Assembly (NCBI GenBank): GCA_045649505.1
Contig: JAZRQA010000034.1
Coordinates: 1-35,549 of the forward strand
Source of the DNA: SIG587 sp045649505
GTDB taxonomy: Bacteria; Bacillota; Clostridia; Oscillospirales; Acutalibacteraceae
Direction: 5' to 3'
Length of the DNA stretch: 35,549 bases
Each line of letters begins with the position of its first letter. Within the stretch, counting starts at the first letter, position 1. Of this stretch, positions 8,149-15,556 are shown piece by piece. The position numbers and the translations under genes were made by a program. Under the pieces are notes generated by a model that saw only the letters and a program-made list of their open reading frames with translations, was not told the DNA's origin and made no database searches.

Positions 8149-8177
8149 TTGACATTATCGCTTTAATGTGATAATGT
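8149..8177 (+). promoter_or_regulatory. Promoter of the lysine-riboswitch transcript
   Basis: A perfect TTGACA (8149-8154), a 17-bp spacer, and TAATGT (8172-8177) preceded by a TG dinucleotide (extended -10). It sits about 10 bp upstream of the first helix of the riboswitch. Confidence 0.7.
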
Positions 8178-8187
8178 ATTAAAAAAT

Positions 8188-8417
8188 AACCTTGATAGAG
8201 GTGCGCCCGATATCAGTAGCCTGTGGGTTTTCAGTACTGTCCGCAGGGGAAAGGAGAGGGTGCCGAAGTACCGTTTTGAAGTGGCTGAACTTCTTTCGGT
8301 GCTGGGGTGCAGTAAAATATATTGCACACTGTCACAAATGTGGAGCGCTATCGGAAAATAAATTTTTTAAGAAATTCCGTAATTGCTCTTTGTTTGCAGT
8401 TGCGGTTATTTATTTTT
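8188..8417 (+). ncRNA. Lysine riboswitch (L box) with transcription attenuator
   Basis: The leader carries the conserved L-box blocks in order: GATAGAGGTGCG (about 8194), AAAGGAGAGGGTGCCGAAG (8249 onward), GCTGGGGTGCA (about 8301), CACTGTCAC (about 8327) and GGAGCGCTATC (about 8342). Helix P1 pairs TTGATAG (8192-8198) with CTATCGG (8348-8354). The expression platform can be read: a 10-bp terminator stem CCGTAATTGC (8377-8386) / GCAGTTGCGG (8396-8405) is followed by a T-rich run (8406-8417). The alternative antiterminator pairs CGGAA (8352-8356) with TTCCG (8375-8379), which uses both the 3' side of P1 and the 5' arm of the terminator. Bound lysine should stabilise P1, release the terminator and switch the transporter gene off. 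Confidence 0.93.
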
Positions 8418-8434
8418 AAAAGGAGAGAAAAACA

Positions 8435-10057
8435 ATGCAAGCTAAAAAAATTATTCCCAAGCTTTTAATAGTGGCCGTTGTTGTTGGTTTTGGCGTAGTT
8501 TGCGCGATTACAAGCCCTATAACCAGCCCTGTAGGAACCCTTTGGTCACTATTCCCGCCCGTTGTAGCAATCGGTCTCGCCCTTATTACCAAGGAGGTTT
8601 ATTCATCCCTCTTTATCGGTATTTTAGTAGGCGGCCTTCTTGCTACAAACTTCAACCCCCTTCATACCGTTGACTCGGTTGTAACCACAGGTATTATCGA
8701 TTCCGTTTCGGGTACCGCAGGTATCTTCGTTTTCCTGGTACTCCTCGGTATCATAGTTGCTCTGCTTAATAAGGCAGGCGGCTCGCGTGCCTTTGGTAAC
8801 TGGGCAGCGAAGCATGTTAAGGGTAAGGTTGGCGCCGCTCTTGCTACCTTTGTTTTCGGCGTACTTATATTTATCGATGACTATTTTAACTGCCTTACCG
8901 TTGGTGCCGTTATGCGCCCCGTTACCGATAAGGCAAACATCTCCCGTGCAAAGCTTTCATACCTTATTGATGCTACAGCCGCTCCTATCTGTATGATAGC
9001 ACCTATCTCTTCTTGGGCAGCCGCAGTTGCTTCCTACGCACCCGACGGTGAGGGTATTGCTATGTTTATTAAGGCAATTCCTTATAACTTCTATTCTTTA
9101 CTTACCTTCGTGTTTATTATTGCCCTTACACTTATGAAGGCAGATTTCGGTCCTATGAAGCTTCACGAAATCAATGCCGCAAACGGCGACCTGTTCACAA
9201 CAGGCGAACATATTGCACAGGATTCTGACGAACTTGATTGCTCTAAAAAGGGTAAGGTTTTTGACCTTATTATCCCCATTGTTGTTCTTATTGCAGTTTG
9301 CGTGTTATCCCTGTTCTATGTAGGCCGCTGTATGGGCGAGGAGTGGGTATTTGCTTCCGCCAACTATGACCCCTCACTCAACTTTATTGATGCCTTCGCA
9401 AACACCGATGCAACCGTCGGTCTTCCCTGGGGCGGTCTTATTGCCCTTATTATCATTATGATATACTTTGTTGCGCGTCGCCTTATCACCGTTAAGGAAG
9501 CAATGGAGTGCATTCCCAAGGGCTTTATTGCAATGGTTCCCGCTATTTTAATTCTTACAATGGCTACTGCGCTTAAGAATATGACAGGTCTTCTTGATTC
9601 TGATTCCTTTGTTGAGGCAGCTCTTGCCAATGCAAGCACCCTTAATAACTTCTTACCTGCAATTATATTCATCGTTGCCTGCTTTATCGCTTTTGCTACA
9701 GGTACTTCTTGGGGCACCTTCGGTATCCTTATCCCCATTGTGCTTAGCATCTTCCCCGCAGGCAGCCTTGTTGGTACAATCGGTATGTCTGCCTGCCTTG
9801 CAGGTGCAGTTTGCGGTGACCACTGCTCACCCATCTCCGATACTACCATTATGTCCAGCGCAGGCGCACAGTGCAACCACATTAACCACGTTTCAACACA
9901 GATGCCCTACGCTATTACCGTTGCGGCAATATCCTTCGTTTGCTTCCTTGCAGCACCCTTCATTGCAAATACTTGGATAAGCCTTGCCATCGGTGCAGTT
10001 CTCACCGTTGGCGTGCTCTTTGTTATTAAACTTATGGGCAAGAAAGCCGCCGCATAA
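8435..10057 (+). CDS. NhaC-family transporter, probable lysine permease (LysW-like)
   Basis: A 540-residue polytopic membrane protein of the Na+/H+ antiporter NhaC superfamily, with about 12-14 hydrophobic segments. Characteristic blocks are FIDDYFNCLTVGAVMRP (about residues 147-163), CMIAPISSWAA (about 187-197) and the C-terminal CGDHCSPISDTT. Homologues placed behind lysine riboswitches have been predicted in comparative genomics to be lysine transporters (LysW), and the L box directly upstream supports import of lysine rather than only sodium exchange. The ATG has AGGAG about 9 bases upstream. It is a single-gene unit closed by a terminator. Substrate is inferred from regulation, not from residues in the protein. 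Confidence 0.9.
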   Translation: MQAKKIIPKLLIVAVVVGFGVVCAITSPITSPVGTLWSLFPPVVAIGLALITKEVYSSLFIGILVGGLLATNFNPLHTVDSVVTTGIIDSVSGTAGIFVFLVLLGIIVALLNKAGGSRAFGNWAAKHVKGKVGAALATFVFGVLIFIDDYFNCLTVGAVMRPVTDKANISRAKLSYLIDATAAPICMIAPISSWAAAVASYAPDGEGIAMFIKAIPYNFYSLLTFVFIIALTLMKADFGPMKLHEINAANGDLFTTGEHIAQDSDELDCSKKGKVFDLIIPIVVLIAVCVLSLFYVGRCMGEEWVFASANYDPSLNFIDAFANTDATVGLPWGGLIALIIIMIYFVARRLITVKEAMECIPKGFIAMVPAILILTMATALKNMTGLLDSDSFVEAALANASTLNNFLPAIIFIVACFIAFATGTSWGTFGILIPIVLSIFPAGSLVGTIGMSACLAGAVCGDHCSPISDTTIMSSAGAQCNHINHVSTQMPYAITVAAISFVCFLAAPFIANTWISLAIGAVLTVGVLFVIKLMGKKAAA

Positions 10058-10062
10058 AATAC

Positions 10063-10091
10063 TTGAAAAAATTTATCACTGCATCTATAAT
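10063..10091 (+). promoter_or_regulatory. Promoter of ttcA-like gene overlapping the upstream terminator
   Basis: TTGAAA (10063-10068), a 17-bp spacer and a perfect TATAAT (10086-10091). The -10 lies in the apical part of the terminator hairpin of the preceding gene, leaving a leader of only about 30 nt before the start at 10127. Confidence 0.6.
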
Positions 10092-10111
10092 TATAGGTGC
10101 AGTGATTTTTT
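10075..10111 (+). terminator. Terminator after the NhaC-family transporter gene
   Basis: A long stem pairs ATCACTGCATCTATA (10075-10089) with TATAGGTGCAGTGAT (10092-10106), with one G-T pair; the innermost pairs must open to form a loop. Six T's follow. Confidence 0.85.
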
Positions 10112-10126
10112 ATTTTGGAGAAAAAT

Positions 10127-10963
10127 ATGGCAGAAAAAATATTACCAAAGCATATAGAAATTCAGCGTTCAATAATAAAGAAATACCGCAAGGCTATCTG
10201 GAATCCCTTTATCGGTGCCGTAAAGGAGTATGAGCTGATAAGCGAGGGTGATAAAATTGCCGTTTGTATTTCGGGCGGTAAGGATTCAATGCTCCTTGCT
10301 AAATGTATGCAGCAGCTTTGCGCCCATAGTGAGGTAAAATTTACGCTGCGCTTTGTTACAATGGACCCCGGTTACCGTGCCGATAACCGCGCTCTTATTG
10401 AGGAAAACGCCAAGAAAATGGATATCCCTCTTGAAATTTATGAAAGCGATATTTTTGAAGTGGCGAACAATGCGGGGGGCTCGCCCTGTTATCTTTGCGC
10501 GCGTATGCGCCGAGGTTGGCTTTATAACAAGGCAAAAGAGCTTGGCTGTAATAAAATCGCCCTCGGCCACCATTTTGATGATGTTATTGAAACAGTGCTT
10601 CTTAGTATGCTTTGGTCGGGCGAAACCAAAACAATGCTCCCAAAACTTAAAAGCGAAAATTTTGAGGGACTTGAGCTTATCCGTCCCCTTTATAAGGTCA
10701 AGGAACGGGATATAATTAAATGGGCAACCTCTAACGAGCTTAAGTTCTTAAACTGTGCCTGCCGTTTCACCGAAGAGGCACAGGAGTTTGAAAACCTTTC
10801 AAAGCGAAGGGAGATAAAGGAGCTTATAAAGAAGCTTCGCCTTACCAATCCAAAGGCGGACGATAATCTGTTTATGAGCATTCATAATGTCAATACAGGC
10901 GGCATTGTAGGATGGCGTGAACGGGACGGACAACCGCTCCATAGTTTTCTTGAAAAATACTGA
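10127..10963 (+). CDS. TtcA-like tRNA 2-thiocytidine synthase (PP-loop ATPase)
   Basis: A 278-residue protein of the TtcA group, which thiolates C32 of tRNA using ATP and an Fe-S cluster. The PP-loop SGGKDSMLLA is at about residues 48-57. The CxxC pair SPCYLCARMRRGWLY follows, then LGHHFDDVIET (the conserved GHH-DD segment), and a Cys pair NCACRF in the C-terminal half where Escherichia coli TtcA has CNLC. The ATG at 10127 is preferred because GGAG lies six bases upstream; an in-frame TTG at 10115 overlaps that site. The gene is monocistronic between two terminators. TtcA-like proteins in Clostridia are not all tested, so the modified base is inferred. Confidence 0.87.
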   Translation: MAEKILPKHIEIQRSIIKKYRKAIWNPFIGAVKEYELISEGDKIAVCISGGKDSMLLAKCMQQLCAHSEVKFTLRFVTMDPGYRADNRALIEENAKKMDIPLEIYESDIFEVANNAGGSPCYLCARMRRGWLYNKAKELGCNKIALGHHFDDVIETVLLSMLWSGETKTMLPKLKSENFEGLELIRPLYKVKERDIIKWATSNELKFLNCACRFTEEAQEFENLSKRREIKELIKKLRLTNPKADDNLFMSIHNVNTGGIVGWRERDGQPLHSFLEKY

Positions 10964-10968
10964 ATAAA

Positions 10969-11005
10969 AACACCGTTATTGCTATTGCAAAAACGGTGTT
11001 TCTTT
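10969..11005 (+). terminator. Terminator after the ttcA-like gene
   Basis: A perfect 9-bp stem AACACCGTT (10969-10977) / AACGGTGTT (10992-11000) with a 14-base loop is followed by TCTTTGTT. Confidence 0.75.
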
Positions 11006-11013
11006 GTTATAAT
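10985..11013 (+). promoter_or_regulatory. Promoter of the miaB-led gene run
   Basis: TTGCAA (10985-10990), a 17-bp spacer and a perfect TATAAT (11008-11013). The -35 lies inside the loop of the terminator of the preceding gene. An almost pure A/T stretch (11007-11041) follows and should melt easily; GAGGAGA precedes the GTG start. Confidence 0.7.
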
Positions 11014-11058
11014 AATATATTATTATATATTATATATATTTTCGAGGAGAAATTATAA

Positions 11059-12459
11059 GTGCCTGAAAATAAAAACGATATACTTGCCGAGCAGTTTGGC
11101 TATATGGAAAGGGTAAAGGCTTTGTGTGAGCAGATTTACAGTGCACCGCCTAAAGCCCATATAGTAACCTACGGCTGTCAGCAAAATGTTAGCGACTGTG
11201 AAAAAATCCGCGGCATGCTCGTTAAAATGGGGTATACTGTTACCGAGCAAATAGATGATGCGGATTTCATTCTCTTTAACACCTGTGCCGTGCGTGAACA
11301 TGCACAGGACAGGGTGTGGGGAAATGTCGGAGCCACAAAAAATTATAAGCGTAAAAACAACAACCTGATTGTTGCGGTGTGCGGATGTATGGCACAGCAG
11401 GATAGGGTGGGGGAAAGGCTTAAATCAAGTTACCCGTATGTTGATATTGTCTTTGGCACCCACGTTATTCACCGTCTGCCTGAATTCCTTTATAGGCGGC
11501 TAAACGGCGGTGGCAGGGTTTTTGAAACCTCAACCGATTTTCCCGATATCGTGGAGGGGTTACCTATTGACCGTGACCGCGGTATTAAGGGCTGGCTCCC
11601 CGTAATGTACGGCTGTAACAATTTTTGCACCTACTGTATCGTGCCCTATGTTCGTGGTAGAGAACGCTCCCGTGACCCGCAGGCGGTTTTGGCTGAGGCA
11701 AGACAAATGGTTAAGGAAGGGTACAAGGATATTACCCTTCTCGGTCAGAATGTTAACTCCTACGGCAAGGGTGAAGCCCACGGCGTAAATTTTGCAAAAC
11801 TTATCCGTATGATAAATGATATTGAGGGTGATTTCCGTATAAGGTTTATGACCTCGCACCCCAAGGATTGCACCGAGGAACTGCTCCTTGCAATGAGTGA
11901 TTGCGAAAAGGTCTGCCGTCATATTCACCTTCCTTTCCAGAGCGGCAGTAATACTATTCTTGAAAGAATGAACCGCCGTTACACAAGGGAAAAATACCTA
12001 TCCCTCATAAAACGGGCAAGGGAGCTTATGCCCGATATCGCTTTTACAAGCGATATTATTGTTGGCTTCCCCGGTGAAACCTATGAGGACTTTAAGCAAA
12101 CCCTTTCCCTAATAAAAGAAGTAGAGTTTTCATCCCTTTTCACCTTTATCTATTCGCCCCGCAATGGTACCGTTGCCGAAACATTGCCCGACCCCGTTTC
12201 CCGCGAAGAAAAGGGCAAATGGTTTACGCAGCTTTTAAAGGTTCAAGAGCAAATACAAAAAAAGGTTAATGCCGATTTGGTTGGAAAAACCGTTCGTGTG
12301 CTTTGTGAGGACAAGGGTAGAAAAGAAGGATATCTGAGCGGTCATACAAACGGTATTGCCGTTGTGGAGTTTAAGGCTCGAAAAGAAAATATAGGAAAAT
12401 TCCTTGATGTTAAAATCGAACAAATAACAAATGTGCTGGAAGGCACCGTAATAAAATAA
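11059..12459 (+). CDS. miaB: tRNA-2-methylthio-N6-dimethylallyladenosine synthase MiaB
   Basis: A 466-residue radical-SAM methylthiotransferase acting on position 37 of tRNAs that MiaA has prenylated; miaA lies downstream in the same run. Domain order is standard: an N-terminal methylthiotransferase domain with three cluster cysteines (TYGCQQN, FNTCAVRE, VCGCMAQ), the radical-SAM motif CNNFCTYC (about residues 186-193) followed by VPYVRGRERSR, and a C-terminal TRAM-like RNA-binding domain. The start is GTG at 11059 with a GAGGAGA site about 9 bases upstream. The gene opens the long gene run and is followed by a RicA-like gene, as in Bacillus. Confidence 0.96.
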   Translation: MPENKNDILAEQFGYMERVKALCEQIYSAPPKAHIVTYGCQQNVSDCEKIRGMLVKMGYTVTEQIDDADFILFNTCAVREHAQDRVWGNVGATKNYKRKNNNLIVAVCGCMAQQDRVGERLKSSYPYVDIVFGTHVIHRLPEFLYRRLNGGGRVFETSTDFPDIVEGLPIDRDRGIKGWLPVMYGCNNFCTYCIVPYVRGRERSRDPQAVLAEARQMVKEGYKDITLLGQNVNSYGKGEAHGVNFAKLIRMINDIEGDFRIRFMTSHPKDCTEELLLAMSDCEKVCRHIHLPFQSGSNTILERMNRRYTREKYLSLIKRARELMPDIAFTSDIIVGFPGETYEDFKQTLSLIKEVEFSSLFTFIYSPRNGTVAETLPDPVSREEKGKWFTQLLKVQEQIQKKVNADLVGKTVRVLCEDKGRKEGYLSGHTNGIAVVEFKARKENIGKFLDVKIEQITNVLEGTVIK

Positions 12460-12480
12460 ATTTCAAAAGGAGAAATTAAA

Positions 12481-12885
12481 ATGGACATTATTGAAGCAGC
12501 AAGAAAATTGGGCGCCGCCATTCAGCAGGACCCGCGTTTTATTCACTACGCCGGCGCAAAAATTGCTAATGATACCGATGAGGCGCTTCAGGCAAAAATA
12601 GGTGATTTCAATGTTATAAGAATGAATCTTGACAAGGCTCTTTCAGCCGATGAGAAGGACGAGTCTAAGGTTCAGGAGTTAAACGAGCAGCTGCGCGCCG
12701 TTTACGGTGAGATTATGGGCAGCGAGTCTATGCAAAAGTATAACGAGGCTAAGACCGTGCTCGACGCTATGCTTAACGATATAAACAGCATTATTATGCA
12801 GTGTGTAGAGGGTGCAGACCCAGAAACTGTTGAGGTCCAGAGCCATTGCACAGGCAGTTGCTCTACCTGCGGCGGTTGCCACTAA
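12481..12885 (+). CDS. YlbF/YmcA (RicA/RicF) family protein with cysteine-rich tail
   Basis: A 134-residue, mostly helical protein of the YlbF/YmcA family. In Bacillus subtilis the relatives RicA and RicF form, with RicT, an Fe-S-binding complex that helps RNase Y mature mRNAs. The helical core contains LNEQLRAVYGEIMGSESMQKYNEAK, typical of the family. The last 12 residues carry C123, C127, C130 and C133 (CTGSCSTCGGCH), with another Cys at 108, a plausible metal or Fe-S site. The position directly after miaB and before mutS matches ymcA (ricA) in Bacillus, so RicA is the likely counterpart. The RNA-processing role is inferred from family and synteny. Confidence 0.85.
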   Translation: MDIIEAARKLGAAIQQDPRFIHYAGAKIANDTDEALQAKIGDFNVIRMNLDKALSADEKDESKVQELNEQLRAVYGEIMGSESMQKYNEAKTVLDAMLNDINSIIMQCVEGADPETVEVQSHCTGSCSTCGGCH

Positions 12886-12921
12886 AAGAAAAAGACAATA
12901 AATAAAAAAGGGGGTGCCGAT

Positions 12922-15531
12922 ATGGCTGGGCTGTCACCTATGATGCAGCAGTATATGGAAATTAAAAGCCGTCACGAGGATACGATTTTATTTTTCCGTC
13001 TTGGCGATTTTTATGAAATGTTCTTTGAGGATGCTAAGGTTGCAAGCGAGGAGCTTGACCTTGTGCTTACGGGAAGGGACTGTGGCGTTGAGGAGCGTGC
13101 TCCCATGTGCGGCGTTCCCTACCATAGCTGTGAAAGCTATATTGCCCGTCTTGTAGAGCGTGGCTATAAGGTTGCTATATGTGAGCAGACCGAGAATCCT
13201 GCTCAAGCCAAGGGCATAGTCAAACGCGATGTTGTAAGGGTAATAACTCCGGGCACCGTTATTGAGAACACTATGCTTGATGAGGGCAAAAATAACTTTC
13301 TTGCCAGTGTGTGTGTAACTGCGGGAGGCATAGGTCTTTGCTTTGTGGATGCTTCTACAGGTGAGGTGCGTATGACGGAAATCTCAGGTGACGAAGTTGA
13401 AATTCGCCTTATTGATGAGATTTCGCGTTTTTCCCCAAGCGAGATAATTTTAACCGAGGACACCTCGAAAATGCTCACATTTATGAGCTTTATAAAGGAG
13501 CGGTTTGAGGGTACTACAACCAATAGACCTGCAAGCATTTTTGCGCCTCTTACCGCTGCGGACAGGCTTCGTAGCTACTTTAAAACTACCGACCTTTCCT
13601 TTCTTCCCGCCGACCCTGAGGGTGCTGCGGTGTGTGCTTTTGGCGGTGCGGTAAGCTACCTTGCCGAAATGGGCATAACAGGAAACATAGTTAAAACAAG
13701 TATTCGCTTTTACACCCTTGAGCAGTATCTGCGTCTTGATATGACCGCAATGCGCAATCTTGAGCTTACCGAAACTATACGCCAGAAGGCTAAAAAAGGC
13801 TCACTGCTGTGGGTAATAGATAAAACCAAAACCGCTATGGGCAAGCGTCTGCTTAGAGGCTGGCTTGAAAAGCCTCTTATGAGCATTACCGAGATTAACA
13901 ATCGTCTTAACGCTGTGGAGGAGATTTATTCCGATACTGTTATGCGCGGTGAGCTTACCGAATATTTGAGCGGCGCAAGGGATGTCGAACGTCTTATGGC
14001 AAAGGTGGTTTACGGTACCGCTCTTCCGCGGGATCTTATCGACCTTGCCTCGACCATTAACCGCTTTGCTCTCATAAAACAGGGGCTTGGTAATGTGCGT
14101 TCGGGTATGCTTAAAGCCATATACGATGAAATAGATACCCTTGAGGATATAAGCTCTCTTATAAATGCCGCTATTGACCCTGAGGCACCGAATACCGTGC
14201 GCGAGGGTAAAATAATTCTTAATGGCTATAATGCTGAAATTGACGAGGTTCGCGCCGATATGAACGGCGGCACAGGCACTATAGCCGCTATCGAGGCAAG
14301 AGAAAAGGAGCGCACAGGAATAAAAACTCTAAAAGTGCGCTACAACAGGGTTTTCGGATATTATATCGAGGTATCAAATTCCTTCCTTGACCGCGTACCT
14401 GAGGACTACATAAGAAAACAAACTCTTACAAACGGCGAACGCTATATCACTGATGAGCTTAAGGACCTTGAAGCTAGAATTTTAGGGGCTAAGGAGCGTG
14501 ACGCTCAGCTTGAGTTTGAGGAATATGAACGTGTTCGCAAGGCGACGGCGAATGAGCTTGACCGCTTTCAGGTAACCGCCGCTGCTATTGCAAGGCTTGA
14601 CTGCCTTGTTTGTCTTGCAGGTGTTGCCGTAAAGAATAACTATACCCGCCCCCGTCTTAACACGGAAGGTATAATCAGTATTCAGGAAGGCAGACATCCC
14701 GTGGTAGAGCAGTTAAGCAATACCCCCTTTGTCACCAATGATACACTGCTTGATTTAAACGATAACCGATGTGCTATAATCACTGGTCCCAATATGGCGG
14801 GTAAATCCACCTATATGCGTCAGGTGGCACTTATAACACTTATGGCACAGATAGGCTCATTTGTTCCCGCAGCAAATGCAAATATCGGCATTTGCGATGC
14901 AATATTTACAAGGGTAGGCGCTTCAGATGACCTTTCAATGGGTCAATCCACCTTTATGGTTGAGATGAGTGAGGTTGCAAGCATAGTTAAAAATGCTACC
15001 CGTCGCAGTCTGCTTGTTCTTGACGAAATAGGCAGAGGAACCTCCACCTTTGACGGTATGTCGATAGCCCGTGCCGTTTTGGAGTTTGCCGCCGATAAGC
15101 GAAGGCTCGGTGCAAAAACACTGTTTGCCACGCATTACCACGAGCTTACTCAGATGGAAAACGAAATGAAGGGTATTAAAAACTTTAATATCGCCGTTAA
15201 ACGTAAGGGTGATGATATTATCTTCCTGCGGCGTATAGTCGCAGGCGGTGCCGACCAGAGCTACGGTATTGCCGTTGCGCGTCTTGCGGGTGTGCCCGAT
15301 AGTATTATAAACAGGGCAAAGGAAATTCTTAAGGACACCGAGGAAAACGGCGTCACCGTTGTAAGAGGCGAAAAAGTGCAACAGTCGGCACAAATGGCAT
15401 TTGATATGTCACCCTCGGGCAGCGAGCTTATCGAAAAGCTTAAAAGCATTGATGTGAATACATTAACTCCCATTGAGGCTATGAGTACCCTGTTTGAACT
15501 TCACACAAAGGCAAACCAAATAAATAACTAA
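12922..15531 (+). CDS. mutS: DNA mismatch repair protein MutS
   Basis: An 869-residue mismatch-recognition ATPase of normal length. The N-terminal mismatch-binding domain shows the Phe-X-Glu motif in FRLGDFYEMF (about residues 32-41). Next come connector, core and clamp domains, then the ATPase with Walker A TGPNMAGKST (nt about 14785-14815), LDEIGRGTSTFDG as Walker B/signature, and FATHYHEL. The C-terminal tail ends in a helix-turn-helix dimerisation stretch (LTPIEAMSTLFEL). ATG is preceded by GGGGGTG. It forms a mutS-mutL pair with a 25-bp gap. Confidence 0.98.
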   Translation: MAGLSPMMQQYMEIKSRHEDTILFFRLGDFYEMFFEDAKVASEELDLVLTGRDCGVEERAPMCGVPYHSCESYIARLVERGYKVAICEQTENPAQAKGIVKRDVVRVITPGTVIENTMLDEGKNNFLASVCVTAGGIGLCFVDASTGEVRMTEISGDEVEIRLIDEISRFSPSEIILTEDTSKMLTFMSFIKERFEGTTTNRPASIFAPLTAADRLRSYFKTTDLSFLPADPEGAAVCAFGGAVSYLAEMGITGNIVKTSIRFYTLEQYLRLDMTAMRNLELTETIRQKAKKGSLLWVIDKTKTAMGKRLLRGWLEKPLMSITEINNRLNAVEEIYSDTVMRGELTEYLSGARDVERLMAKVVYGTALPRDLIDLASTINRFALIKQGLGNVRSGMLKAIYDEIDTLEDISSLINAAIDPEAPNTVREGKIILNGYNAEIDEVRADMNGGTGTIAAIEAREKERTGIKTLKVRYNRVFGYYIEVSNSFLDRVPEDYIRKQTLTNGERYITDELKDLEARILGAKERDAQLEFEEYERVRKATANELDRFQVTAAAIARLDCLVCLAGVAVKNNYTRPRLNTEGIISIQEGRHPVVEQLSNTPFVTNDTLLDLNDNRCAIITGPNMAGKSTYMRQVALITLMAQIGSFVPAANANIGICDAIFTRVGASDDLSMGQSTFMVEMSEVASIVKNATRRSLLVLDEIGRGTSTFDGMSIARAVLEFAADKRRLGAKTLFATHYHELTQMENEMKGIKNFNIAVKRKGDDIIFLRRIVAGGADQSYGIAVARLAGVPDSIINRAKEILKDTEENGVTVVRGEKVQQSAQMAFDMSPSGSELIEKLKSIDVNTLTPIEAMSTLFELHTKANQINN

Positions 15532-15556
15532 AAATAAACGAAAGGTAGGGAAGAAT

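Noticed and set aside
8188..8417. T-box leader or other amino-acid attenuator
   Set aside because: No T-box (TGGNACC-type) sequence precedes the terminator, while five lysine-riboswitch blocks appear in the right order.
8192..8419. A 75-codon open frame in the leader of the NhaC-family gene
   Set aside because: It coincides with the conserved L-box elements and the terminator hairpin; there is no ribosome binding site and the protein resembles nothing. The RNA explains the conservation.
11007..11041. A/T palindromic stretch as a mobile-element end or repeat array
   Set aside because: It is a short A/T run downstream of a -10 box with no flanking duplication or transposase; promoter melting region is the simpler reading.
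14935..15393. Long minus-strand open frames inside mutS, miaB, clpE and polC
   Set aside because: They lie fully antisense to well-supported genes, have no ribosome binding sites and show low-complexity translations; they follow from codon bias on the coding strand.
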